The notes under the pieces: model-generated | The model's database searches: none | What the model was told of the DNA's origin: nothing | Seen by the model: the letters and a program-made list of their open reading frames with translations, nothing else | Source: an uncultured Chloroflexota bacterium | GTDB taxonomy: Bacteria; Chloroflexota; Chloroflexia; Thermomicrobiales; UBA6265 | Assembly (NCBI GenBank): GCA_937870845.1 | Contig: CALMZR010000334.1 | Location: 1-35,480, forward strand | DNA length: 35,480 nt | Reading direction: 5' to 3' | Position numbers and translations under genes: made by a program | Shown here: positions 8,059 to 15,771 of the stretch, piece by piece | How positions within the stretch are numbered: the stretch's first letter is position 1 | Layout of the letters: each line of letters begins with the position of its first letter

Positions 8059-8979
8059 ATGACGGCGTCCATCTCCGCGGAGGCGACGCTTCCCCCCTCG
8101 CTCGACCGAGGGATCGACGAGCGTGCGCGGCGCGGCGAGAGCCAGACGCGCATCGCCATGCGCCGGCTTTCGCGGCAGCCTGCGACGATGGCCGGGATCG
8201 TCGTGCTGCTGACGCTGGCGTTCGGCGCCCTGGCCGCGCCGCTGCTGACCCCATACGACCCGGCCAAACTCTCGGCGACCGAGGCGCGCTTGCCGCCGAG
8301 CCTCAGCCACCCCTTGGGGACCGACCACTTCGGGCGCGACGTGCTGACGCGCATCCTGTATGGCGGCCGCGTCTCGTTGCGCATCGGGCTGATCGCCGTG
8401 TCGATCGGGGCCACCATCGGCGTCACCCTGGGGGCCATCGCGGGGTACCGCGGCGGCTGGATCGACGAGGCGATCTCGCGCGTGATCGACGTCATGCTGG
8501 CCTTCCCCGGCATTCTGCTGGCCATCGCGGTGGTGGCCGTGCTGGGTCCGGACCTGAGCAACCTGATGATCGCCGTCGGGGTGGGAACCGTGCCGGGGTT
8601 CGCTCGGCTGGTGCGCGGCCAGACCCTGGCCGCGCGCGAGTTCGACTACGTGACGGCGGCGCGGGCGCTCGGCTGCTCGCACGCCAAGATTCTGGGCCGC
8701 CACATCCTGCCGAACGTGCTGGCCCCGGTCGTCGTCTTCGCCACGCTCTCCATCGCCGGGGCGATCCTGGCCGGGGCCTCGCTGAACTACCTGGGCCTGG
8801 GAGCCAAGCCGCCGACGGCGGAGTGGGGGCTGATGCTGGCCGAGGCGCGCGACGAGATTCGGCGCAGTTGGTGGCTGCCGACCTTTCCGGGGTTGGCCAT
8901 CATGCTGACGGTCATCGCCATCAACGCGGTCGGGGACGGGCTGCGCGACGCGTTCGACCCCCGCCTGGGACGACGCTAG
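8059..8979 (+). CDS. ABC transporter permease, DppC/OppC type (importer 1)
   Basis: A 306-residue inner-membrane permease and partner of the preceding DppB-type subunit. The cytoplasmic N-terminus is followed by a first membrane helix (MAGIVVLLTLAFGALAAPLL), then HPLGTDHFGRDVLTRILYGG, a near-universal DppC motif. The EAA coupling loop lies around residues 200-222 (ARALGCSHAKILGRHILPN), and LNYLGLGAKPPTAEWG precedes the last helix. Start ATG 8059 gives the normal DppC length; the ribosome site is weak. It is separated from the upstream permease gene by about 200 bases, unlike the overlapping pair in importer 2. Confidence 0.93.
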   Translation: MTASISAEATLPPSLDRGIDERARRGESQTRIAMRRLSRQPATMAGIVVLLTLAFGALAAPLLTPYDPAKLSATEARLPPSLSHPLGTDHFGRDVLTRILYGGRVSLRIGLIAVSIGATIGVTLGAIAGYRGGWIDEAISRVIDVMLAFPGILLAIAVVAVLGPDLSNLMIAVGVGTVPGFARLVRGQTLAAREFDYVTAARALGCSHAKILGRHILPNVLAPVVVFATLSIAGAILAGASLNYLGLGAKPPTAEWGLMLAEARDEIRRSWWLPTFPGLAIMLTVIAINAVGDGLRDAFDPRLGRR

Positions 8980-8996
8980 GGACGCGAGGAGGAGAC

Positions 8997-10730
8997 GTGT
9001 CGGGTATCGCTCGGGATGTAGGCGATCTGTTCCATCGGGAACTGTCCGGGGAGCGCGCCCAGGCGACGACGGCGGCGATCACCCGCTTTCACCGCCCGCC
9101 GGGCGCCAGCGGCTACCACGCGGCGACCAACCTCGTGGCGGCGGAGCTTCGCGCCGCCGGCCTGAAAGACGTGGCGTCGACTGCCTACCCGCTCGATGGG
9201 GAAACCGTCGCCGGCGAAGGACCGCTGCCCTTGGCCTGGGAACCGCACGGCGCGGTCGTGCGGGTGGTCAGCCCGGAGCCGGGCGAGGTGGTGAACATGG
9301 AGACCGCCTCGTCCTGCCTCGCCTGGTGGTCGCGGCCGACGCCGGAAGGCGGGATGACGGCGGAGCTGGTCGATCTCGGCAGGGGCGAGCGCGACGAGGA
9401 CTACGCGGGCACGGATCTGACCGGTAAGATCGTGCTGATCGGGCACACGGAACGGCCGGGCGGCTGGATGTACGCGGCGCGGCGGGCGATGGAAGCCGGG
9501 GCGCGCGGCATCCTTTCCGACTACCTCTTCTACACCTTCGCCCCGGATCGCACGCGGGAGACCCACCCGGAGGCGGTGCAGCTCCTGCGCCTGCCGAACC
9601 AGCGCGGGCAGTTCGACGCCTGGGCCTGCGGCATCGCCTACCCGGCCGCGCAACGGCTGCGCGAGCTGCTGCGCCTGGGGCCGGTGACGCTGCACGCCGA
9701 CGTCCGCTGCGACCTGTTCCGCGGCCACGGGCAGAACCTGCTGGCGACGATCCGCGGCCGGGAGCTGCCGGAGGAATCGGTCTTCTTCATCGCCCACTGC
9801 TCGGCCGCGACCTGCCCCTGCGCCAACTGCGCGGCCGGGCCGGCGCTGATGGTGGAGATCGCGCGCGTGCTCCACGGCCTCATCGAGCGGGGCGAGCTGA
9901 AGCGGCCGCGGCGCTCGGTGAAATTCCTCTTCATCATCGAGGGGCTCGGCTCCCGCGCCTACATCGAGCAGCATCGCGACGAGCTGGACCGGGTCAAGGC
10001 GGCCTTCTGCTTCGACAGCGTCGGCCACGATCAGGGCAAGCTGAAATCGGTCCTCCTTTTCTACCGGCACCCCGACTCGTCCCCCTCGTTCATCAATGAC
10101 TACTTCGCCGGGGTGATGGACCGGTCGCCGAAGGACGGGACCTGGGTTTTCGCCGACGATGCCGACATCGCCCCGGTGCAGTTCACCCAGGCGCCCTACA
10201 CACCCTGGAGCGACAACCACATCTGGGCCGCGTACGGCGTGCCCAGCCCGCTGATCATGTCCTGGCCGGACCTCCATTTCCACACCCAGTTCCTGACCGC
10301 CGACAACACCGACCCCCGCGTCTTTCGCCGCGCCGGGGTGACGACCGCCCTGGCCGCCTACGAGATCGCCGACGCCGGCGCGGCCGATGCGCTGATGATG
10401 GCCGACGAGGTCGCGGCGCGGGCCGGGTTCCGCCTGGCCGAGATCGCCAACCGGGCCGTGCATCGCCTGGCCGGCGCGGCGCGAGTCGGCGGGAATGGCG
10501 TCGATGCGACGCGGGTCTCCGCCCGCGCCGGCCGTGAGCTGGCGTACGCCGCAGAGCGCGACCGGCGCGCGGTCGCGTCGGTGAGAACGCTGCTGTCTGG
10601 GGAATCTGTTCCGGGCCTGGACGACGCGATCGCGGCGCACGGCGACGCGCTGCACGAGCAGGCCGAGCGCGCCGCGGCGCGCGTCGTGGCGGCGGCTGAC
10701 GGCTGGAGCGGGGGAGGCGAGCGGGCGTGA
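8997..10730 (+). CDS. M28/DUF4910-like peptidase homologue with altered metal site
   Basis: A 577-residue protein with the M28 aminopeptidase layout: an N-terminal segment, a protease-associated-like insert (residues about 100-240, DLTGKIVLIGH, AMEAGARGILSD), then a Zn-peptidase fold. His267 (IAHCSA), Glu315 (IIEGLGS), Asp340 (CFDSVG) and His429 (HFHT) match M28 metal ligands. The bridging Asp of the usual NDNASG motif is absent; this stretch reads CPCANCAAG and contains Cys268, Cys273, Cys275 and Cys278. The position of the general-base Glu is Ile314. Activity is therefore doubtful or metal use has changed. The GTG at 8997 follows GAGGAGGAG. The stop overlaps the next start (GTGA). The C-terminal 100 residues are helical and rich in Ala, Arg and Glu. 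Confidence 0.75.
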   Translation: MSGIARDVGDLFHRELSGERAQATTAAITRFHRPPGASGYHAATNLVAAELRAAGLKDVASTAYPLDGETVAGEGPLPLAWEPHGAVVRVVSPEPGEVVNMETASSCLAWWSRPTPEGGMTAELVDLGRGERDEDYAGTDLTGKIVLIGHTERPGGWMYAARRAMEAGARGILSDYLFYTFAPDRTRETHPEAVQLLRLPNQRGQFDAWACGIAYPAAQRLRELLRLGPVTLHADVRCDLFRGHGQNLLATIRGRELPEESVFFIAHCSAATCPCANCAAGPALMVEIARVLHGLIERGELKRPRRSVKFLFIIEGLGSRAYIEQHRDELDRVKAAFCFDSVGHDQGKLKSVLLFYRHPDSSPSFINDYFAGVMDRSPKDGTWVFADDADIAPVQFTQAPYTPWSDNHIWAAYGVPSPLIMSWPDLHFHTQFLTADNTDPRVFRRAGVTTALAAYEIADAGAADALMMADEVAARAGFRLAEIANRAVHRLAGAARVGGNGVDATRVSARAGRELAYAAERDRRAVASVRTLLSGESVPGLDDAIAAHGDALHEQAERAAARVVAAADGWSGGGERA

Positions 10731-11059
10731 CGGCATCGCTGCAATCGGTGCTCCGGCGAACGCACGAGGGACCGGGGACGGCGGTCGCGGGCACGCCGTA
10801 TCCGGAGCTGGTCGCGCTGGTGGAGCGGATGCGGGCCGAGGACGGGCGGATCATCTTCGATTCGCTGCGGCCGATGGGGGACGAGTTCTGGAACATGATC
10901 GACGGGGAGCGGAGCGTGGAGCAGATCGCGGAGGCGGTCTGCCTCGAGTTCGGGTTCGACCTCCCGCCGAACCTGTTTCTGCCGCTGGTCGACGGCATCG
11001 TGGCCAGCGGAGCCGCCGCAATCGTGGGAGCCGGGAACGAAGGGGAGCGCGGTACGTGA
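10727..11059 (+). CDS. PqqD-like small protein (RRE-type fold)
   Basis: A 110-residue protein whose residues about 40-100 resemble PqqD: a beta-rich FDSLRPMGDEFWNMIDGE, then SVEQIAEAVCLEFG and a C-terminal helix FLPLVDGIVASGAA. PqqD-like domains bind leader peptides of ribosomally made peptides and present them to modifying enzymes (family knowledge); stand-alone ones in other settings have unknown roles. Here it is translationally coupled on both sides: GTGA overlap with the M28-like gene and a four-base overlap with the M20-like gene. No precursor peptide or radical SAM partner is seen in this operon, so a peptide-handling or regulatory role is only inference. Confidence 0.6.
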   Translation: MTASLQSVLRRTHEGPGTAVAGTPYPELVALVERMRAEDGRIIFDSLRPMGDEFWNMIDGERSVEQIAEAVCLEFGFDLPPNLFLPLVDGIVASGAAAIVGAGNEGERGT

Positions 11060-12537
11060 ATCGAGACGCGATCCAGCGGCACATCGACGAGCGCCTCGAC
11101 GCGCACGTGGAGCATATCCAGCGCTGGGTGCGTCAGCCGAGCGTGAGTTGGGACAACCTCGGTGTGGAGGCGTGCGCGGAGGTGGTGGCGGAGTCGTACC
11201 GCGGCCTCGGCTGCCAGGAGGTCGAGATCATCGAGGGACGCTTTCACCCCGGCGTATGGGCCTACTACGACGCCGGGGCGCCGGCGACGATTCACAGCTA
11301 CTGCATGTTCGACACGCGCACAGTGACTCCAGTTGGGTGGACGCACGACCCGTGGGGCGCGGAGCTGGTCCCGATGGGACCACACCCGAAAGCGCTGGTC
11401 GGGCGCGGCGCGATGGGGGCGAAGGGGCCGTACGTCGCCTTCCTCAACGCGTTGTCCTCGATCGTCGCGGTCGAGGGGACGCTGCCGGTGAATGTGATGT
11501 TCCTCGCCGAGGGCGAGGAGATTATGGGCAGCCCTACGTACAACGCGTTCGTGGAGCGGTATCGCGACCGCCTGGCCGACGTCAGCCTCAGCTACTGCGC
11601 CACCGGCAGCCAGGGCGCGGACGGCTTGGTCAACCTCGGGCTGGGGCTGAAAGGCATGATCGTGCTCCAGCTCACCGCCAGCGGCGCCGCCTGGGGCCAC
11701 GGCCCGAAGAGCACGATCCACAGTTCGGCGGCGTCGCTCGTCGATTCGCCGCCGTTCCGCCTGGCGCAGGCGCTGGCCACCCTGACGGATGCGGACGGCC
11801 GGGGCTGCGCCGTCGATGGGCTGCGCGATTTGTGGCCGTACCGCAAGCCGCTGGGGCACGAGGAGCGCGAGCTGCTCGATGCGCTTGGCGCGCGCTTCGC
11901 GGGCCGCGATTGGCGCGACGTCCTGCCGGTCGGGGGCTCCGGCAACGTGGACGCGTTGAACGGCGGCACGGAGGGCATCGAGCCGCTGCTCACCTTCCTC
12001 TATGGCCCGACGTTCAACGTGGCCGGGCTCTGGAGCGGGTTCCTGGGCCCGAACACGGCGACCATCCCCTTCATCGTCCCTGGGTCGGCCTCGGCGATGC
12101 TCGACATGCGGCTGGTGGTCGAGGAGTCGCCGGACGAGATCATCGCCATGATCCGCCGTCACCTCGACGAGCGGGGCTTCGCCGACATCGAGATCGAGGT
12201 CTACGCCGCGTTCAGCCACTCCCAAACCTCCCCCAGCGATCCGGCCATCCAGGCGGCGCTGCGGACGCTCGAAGCATGGGGGGCGCCGGCGGACGTCTGG
12301 CCGATCCAGGCCGGGGGCGGACCCTGGACCGCGGTTCCCAACGCCATCGGCGTGCCGTGCCTACGCGGCGGCGCCATCGGGGGCGGGAGCGGAGCCGCCG
12401 TCGATGAATACCTGGTCATTGAGAGCGGCAACGGCATCGCCGGTCTCGCCGACGCGGAGAAGTTCCACGTCGATCTACTGTTCAACGTGGCGCGGGCGTT
12501 GGAGGCCGGACCCGCTGCCATGACGAACGAAGCCTGA
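11056..12537 (+). CDS. M20-family metallopeptidase homologue lacking metal ligands (predicted pseudoenzyme)
   Basis: A 493-residue M20 dipeptidase/carboxypeptidase-like protein. The scaffold is intact: residues 78-90 (TIHSYCMFDTRTV) match the GHYDV strand, 116-124 GRGAMGAKG match GRGxxDDKG, 152-160 EGEEIMGSP match EGEEEIGSP, and the dimerisation lid and FNVAGLWSGFLGPNT follow. Compared with the family the first metal His is Met84, the bridging Asp is Gly121, the second metal Glu is Ile156, the next Asp is Cys181, and the terminal His near LADAEKFH is missing. Only Asp86 and the base-type Glu155 remain. Metal-dependent hydrolysis is unlikely; a binding or regulatory role is possible. The start GTG at 11056 overlaps the preceding stop. 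Confidence 0.75.
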   Translation: MNRDAIQRHIDERLDAHVEHIQRWVRQPSVSWDNLGVEACAEVVAESYRGLGCQEVEIIEGRFHPGVWAYYDAGAPATIHSYCMFDTRTVTPVGWTHDPWGAELVPMGPHPKALVGRGAMGAKGPYVAFLNALSSIVAVEGTLPVNVMFLAEGEEIMGSPTYNAFVERYRDRLADVSLSYCATGSQGADGLVNLGLGLKGMIVLQLTASGAAWGHGPKSTIHSSAASLVDSPPFRLAQALATLTDADGRGCAVDGLRDLWPYRKPLGHEERELLDALGARFAGRDWRDVLPVGGSGNVDALNGGTEGIEPLLTFLYGPTFNVAGLWSGFLGPNTATIPFIVPGSASAMLDMRLVVEESPDEIIAMIRRHLDERGFADIEIEVYAAFSHSQTSPSDPAIQAALRTLEAWGAPADVWPIQAGGGPWTAVPNAIGVPCLRGGAIGGGSGAAVDEYLVIESGNGIAGLADAEKFHVDLLFNVARALEAGPAAMTNEA

Positions 12538-12550
12538 AGGAGCATCGCCG

Positions 12551-13240
12551 TTGCTTCGCCACCCGTTGCCGCTGCTGACGCGCGAGGTCCCGCCTATCTT
12601 GATGCGGCCGGGCCAGACGTGGCTGCTCGTGCAGGACATGCACGCCCCGTTCGCCGTCCTTGAGGACGGCGCCCTGGCGCGGCAAGCGGAAGCGAAGGTC
12701 GTCGCCCGCGAGTTCGACGAGTTCAGCGACGGGTTGCGCCTAATTGCTTCGAACGTCGCAACGATGGTTGCGGCGGCGCGCGAATCCAATCTGGGCGTCG
12801 TCTTCACGTGTCTCGGCCACGAACGGGACCAGCAGCCGTCGGCGTTTCAGGCGGCGACCGGCTGGTGCTGGCGGTTGGACGGGCCGGACGGGACGTTCCC
12901 TTCGGCATGGCGCCCCCGGGAAGGCGAACCGGTGTTCGCCAAGCCCGGATGGGGAGCGCTCGCCAACCCGGCATTCGCCGCGTTCCTGGAAGAGCATGGG
13001 ATTCGGAATCTGCTTGTCGTCGGCGCGATGTTCGATTTCGGAATCCGCCAGACCTGCTACGAGCTGATGGACCGCGGCATCGGGGCGTTGGTCGTCTCCG
13101 ACGCCGTGGCGCCGCTGACGCTCGCGGCGCAGGGGCACGTGGCCGGCAACCTGGCGCACGGGATGACGAAACTGCGCTCGACCGCCGAGCTGCTCGATCT
13201 GCTGGCGGTCATGCGGCGGGACGGGGAGGTTCTGGTGTGA
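12551..13240 (+). CDS. Isochorismatase-like cysteine hydrolase homologue, nucleophile Cys replaced by Gly
   Basis: A 229-residue protein of the isochorismatase/nicotinamidase/N-carbamoyl hydrolase superfamily. The catalytic Asp is Asp29 (LLVQDMH) and the Lys is Lys131 (FAKPGWGAL). The nucleophile loop, normally G-x-x-T-x-x-C, reads VGAMFDFGIRQTC: the expected Cys position is Gly164 and a Cys appears five residues later (Cys169). Hydrolysis through the normal thiol is therefore unlikely unless the loop is shifted. The start is TTG 12551, preceded by AAGGAG at good spacing; the alternative ATG at 12602 would cut the first strand. It overlaps the next gene by GTGA, so it is part of the same operon. 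Confidence 0.72.
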   Translation: MLRHPLPLLTREVPPILMRPGQTWLLVQDMHAPFAVLEDGALARQAEAKVVAREFDEFSDGLRLIASNVATMVAAARESNLGVVFTCLGHERDQQPSAFQAATGWCWRLDGPDGTFPSAWRPREGEPVFAKPGWGALANPAFAAFLEEHGIRNLLVVGAMFDFGIRQTCYELMDRGIGALVVSDAVAPLTLAAQGHVAGNLAHGMTKLRSTAELLDLLAVMRRDGEVLV

Positions 13241-14196
13241 TCCAGACCGTGCTCGGCTCCATCGCGCCCGACGAGCTGGGGTTCTGCCTGCCGCACGAGC
13301 ACGTCTGGTGCGATCAGCGCAACGCGCCGCGGCCGGAGCTGTTCGGCGTGACGCGCTCGACCGCGAGCTACATGCGCCTGGACGATTTCGGCCGCATGGT
13401 CGATGAGCTGAAGGCGTATCGCGTCGCGGGCGGCCGCTCGATCGTGGAGGTCACCTGCGATGGCTGGGGGAGGGACCTCGATACGCTGGCCCGGCTCTCG
13501 GAAGCGAGCGAGGTCCACATCGTGGCCACGGCGGGGTTCTACATCGAGCCGTGCATGCCGCCGTTCGTCGCCGACTGGAGCGTCGCGCGCCTCGCCGACC
13601 ACCTGACGCGCGAGCTGGAAGCGGGCGTCGACGGCAGCCGGCGGCGGCCCGGGGTGCTCAAGTCGGCGATCCACCGGGCGCGGATCGAGGGGCTGGAGCT
13701 GAAGGGGCTCCGGGCCGTCGCCATCGCCCAGAAACGCACCGGCGTCGCCATCACCAGCCACACCACCGGCAGCCGGCGGCAGGAGGTTCCGGGCGGCACG
13801 GTCGGCGTGGAGCAGGTGCGACTGCTCAAGGCGGAAGGGGTCGATCCGGCGCGCTTCATCGTCGGTCACGTCGACGAGCGGCCCGACATCGACGTGCTGG
13901 CGGCGCTCGCGGACGAAGGGTGCTTCATCCAGTTCGACGTCATCGGTAAGGAGCACTGGCTGCTCGACGCCACGCGCGCCGAGCTGATCCGGGCGCTCGT
14001 CGGCCGCGGCTACGTCCGCCATCTGATGCTCTCCCACGACTGCAACCGGGACCACGAGATGCGCTACGGCGGCGGGCGCGGCTACTGCCACATCTTCGAG
14101 CGGTTCCTGCCGCGGCTGCGAGAGCTTGGCGTGAGCGAAGACGACATTCGCACGATGACGATCGACAACCCGGCGCGCGCCTTCGCGCGGGCCTGA
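13237..14196 (+). CDS. Phosphotriesterase-family (PTE/lactonase-like) amidohydrolase
   Basis: A 319-residue TIM-barrel metallohydrolase of the phosphotriesterase family (aryldialkylphosphatase-like, many members are lactonases). Every binuclear ligand can be found: His20 and His22 in LPHEHVW, the carboxylated Lys142 in GVLKSAI, His175 in ITSHTTG, His211 in IVGHVDE and Asp268 in LSHDCNRD; the end reads TIDNPARAF as usual. The GTG start at 13237 overlaps the upstream stop and has GGGGAGG ahead of it. Unlike its M20-like and isochorismatase-like neighbours this enzyme looks fully active, so it may carry out the main hydrolytic step of the operon. The substrate is unknown; lactone, amide or phosphoester are all possible. 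Confidence 0.88.
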   Translation: MIQTVLGSIAPDELGFCLPHEHVWCDQRNAPRPELFGVTRSTASYMRLDDFGRMVDELKAYRVAGGRSIVEVTCDGWGRDLDTLARLSEASEVHIVATAGFYIEPCMPPFVADWSVARLADHLTRELEAGVDGSRRRPGVLKSAIHRARIEGLELKGLRAVAIAQKRTGVAITSHTTGSRRQEVPGGTVGVEQVRLLKAEGVDPARFIVGHVDERPDIDVLAALADEGCFIQFDVIGKEHWLLDATRAELIRALVGRGYVRHLMLSHDCNRDHEMRYGGGRGYCHIFERFLPRLRELGVSEDDIRTMTIDNPARAFARA

Positions 14197-14217
14197 GGGA
14201 CTAAGGAGCGATATACG

Positions 14218-15699
14218 ATGGGCACGACCCTGACGAGCAGCCCGGACACGGCAACGGCCACGATGCGCAACCCGTTCAATCACGTGCTGGCCGAGCCGCC
14301 GCCCTTGCGCGTGACCACCGACAACACCGCGCTGCTGGTCGTCGACATGCAGTACTTCGACGCCCATCCCGATTGGGGCGAGGGGCGGACGGCCAAGGAG
14401 CTGGGCGTCGCCGGGTGCTTCGATCCCTACTTCGCGCAGATCGACGAGGTCATACCGCGCATCCAAGGGTTGCTGGCGCTCTGGCGCGACAAGCAGATGG
14501 AGGTCATCCACCTGCGCGTGGCCGAGCTGACGAAAGACTCCCGCGACGTCGGCTGGAAGCAGCTCGTACGCGGCCTGATCGTCCCTTCCGACAGCCGCGA
14601 GGCCGATCCGCTCGACGAGCTGGCCCCGATCGACGACGAGCTGGTGGTGAGCAAGTCGTCCTCCGGCGTCTTCCCGGTGACGAACCTCGACCGCCTGCTG
14701 CGCAACATGGGGATCACGACCCTGGTGATGACCGGCACTTCGACCGGGGGCTGTGTCGAGAGCGCGGTGCGCGACGCGGTCGATCTGGGCTACGACGTCA
14801 TCGTCGTGGCCGACGCCTGCGCCGACGCTACGCCGGAGTCGCATCGGCGGGCGTTGGGGCGCATGGCGGGCGGGCTGACCCGCGTCATGACGGGGCAGGA
14901 GGTCGCGGCGCTGGTCGGCGCTTTGCCGGCCGGGGAGCGCGCCGCGCGCAGCGGGTTGGAGCGGGTGAAGCCGTACCTGCCGGAACCTTCCACCGAGCCG
15001 CCGCCCGACGCCAACCCCTACGATCTCATCTTCGGCCCGGCCGTGCGGTTGCCGCTGCGAACGGACAACACGGCGCTGCTGCTGGTCGACGCGCAGCGGC
15101 TGACCTGCGACCCCGAGGTCGGACTCGGCCGCATGGCCAGGGAGCGCGGCCGGTTCGACGAACTGGCGCCGTTCTACGCGCGGGTCGATCAAGCCTTGGC
15201 CGGTATGGGCGAGTTGCTGGCCGCGTCCCGCGCAGCCGGGCTGCCGGTCATCCACGTCCGCACCGCCGGCCGCCTGCCGGATGGCCGCGATCTGAGCCGG
15301 AAGACGCGGGCGCAGGGGATCGCCGCCGGGCGCGACAGCGTGGAAGCGCAACTGATGCCCGCCGTTGCCCCAACTTCGGACGAGATCGTGCTCGACAAGC
15401 CGGGGTCCGGGGCGTTCACCGGCACGGGCCTCGACGAGCTGCTGCGCAACCTCGGCGTCGAGCACGTCATCCTCGGCGGCGTCTCCTACGACGGCGCTGT
15501 GGAGAGCTCGATCCGCAGCGCGACCGACCGCGGCTTCGGGCTGCTGCTGGCCCCCGACGCCTGCGCCACGTTCGACGAGGCGCAGCAGGCGGGGTTGTGG
15601 GAGATGGAGAGCGGGGTCATCCAGGTGAAACCGGCCGCGGAGGTTGTCGCTCAGGTGCGGGAGATGGCGCACGCCTGCGAAGGAGGGCGCATGGGGTGA
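14218..15699 (+). CDS. Tandem isochorismatase-like protein, second domain lacking the nucleophile
   Basis: A 493-residue fusion of two isochorismatase-like domains (about 35-235 and 280-475) joined by a Pro-rich linker (LPEPSTEPPPDANPY). Domain 1 has the full triad Asp43 (VVDMQ), Lys146 (VSKSSSGVF) and Cys179 (GTSTGGCVESAV). Domain 2 keeps Asp291 (LVDAQ) and Lys394 (LDKPGSGAF) but has Ala427 in place of Cys (GVSYDGAVESSI). The fusion thus has one active and one degenerate half, consistent with an internal duplication and specialisation into a catalytic/structural pair. The ATG at 14218 follows TAAGGAG. Members hydrolyse N-carbamoyl amides or related C-N bonds; cytoplasmic. Confidence 0.88.
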   Translation: MGTTLTSSPDTATATMRNPFNHVLAEPPPLRVTTDNTALLVVDMQYFDAHPDWGEGRTAKELGVAGCFDPYFAQIDEVIPRIQGLLALWRDKQMEVIHLRVAELTKDSRDVGWKQLVRGLIVPSDSREADPLDELAPIDDELVVSKSSSGVFPVTNLDRLLRNMGITTLVMTGTSTGGCVESAVRDAVDLGYDVIVVADACADATPESHRRALGRMAGGLTRVMTGQEVAALVGALPAGERAARSGLERVKPYLPEPSTEPPPDANPYDLIFGPAVRLPLRTDNTALLLVDAQRLTCDPEVGLGRMARERGRFDELAPFYARVDQALAGMGELLAASRAAGLPVIHVRTAGRLPDGRDLSRKTRAQGIAAGRDSVEAQLMPAVAPTSDEIVLDKPGSGAFTGTGLDELLRNLGVEHVILGGVSYDGAVESSIRSATDRGFGLLLAPDACATFDEAQQAGLWEMESGVIQVKPAAEVVAQVREMAHACEGGRMG

Positions 15700-15725
15700 T
15701 GATGGCAGCGTTCGAGGCGTCGCTT

Positions 15726-15745
15726 GGCGCGGCAGGCGCCGCGCC
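15726..15745 (+). other. Intercistronic GC hairpin upstream of the second binding protein
   Basis: GGCGCGG (15726-15732) and CCGCGCC (15739-15745) form a perfect 7-base stem around a 6-base loop. It sits between the tandem isochorismatase gene and the binding-protein gene at 15772, a typical place for an RNA stability or processing hairpin that raises binding-protein expression. There is no T-run, so termination is not indicated. Confidence 0.35.
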
Positions 15746-15771
15746 GGTTTGTGCGATGAGGAGGCGTTGAG

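Noticed and set aside
13057-15672. An 871-residue open frame on the minus strand
   Set aside because: It lies opposite the phosphotriesterase and isochorismatase genes, is rich in Arg/His/Gln/Pro as expected of antisense GC-rich DNA, and shows no domain motifs.
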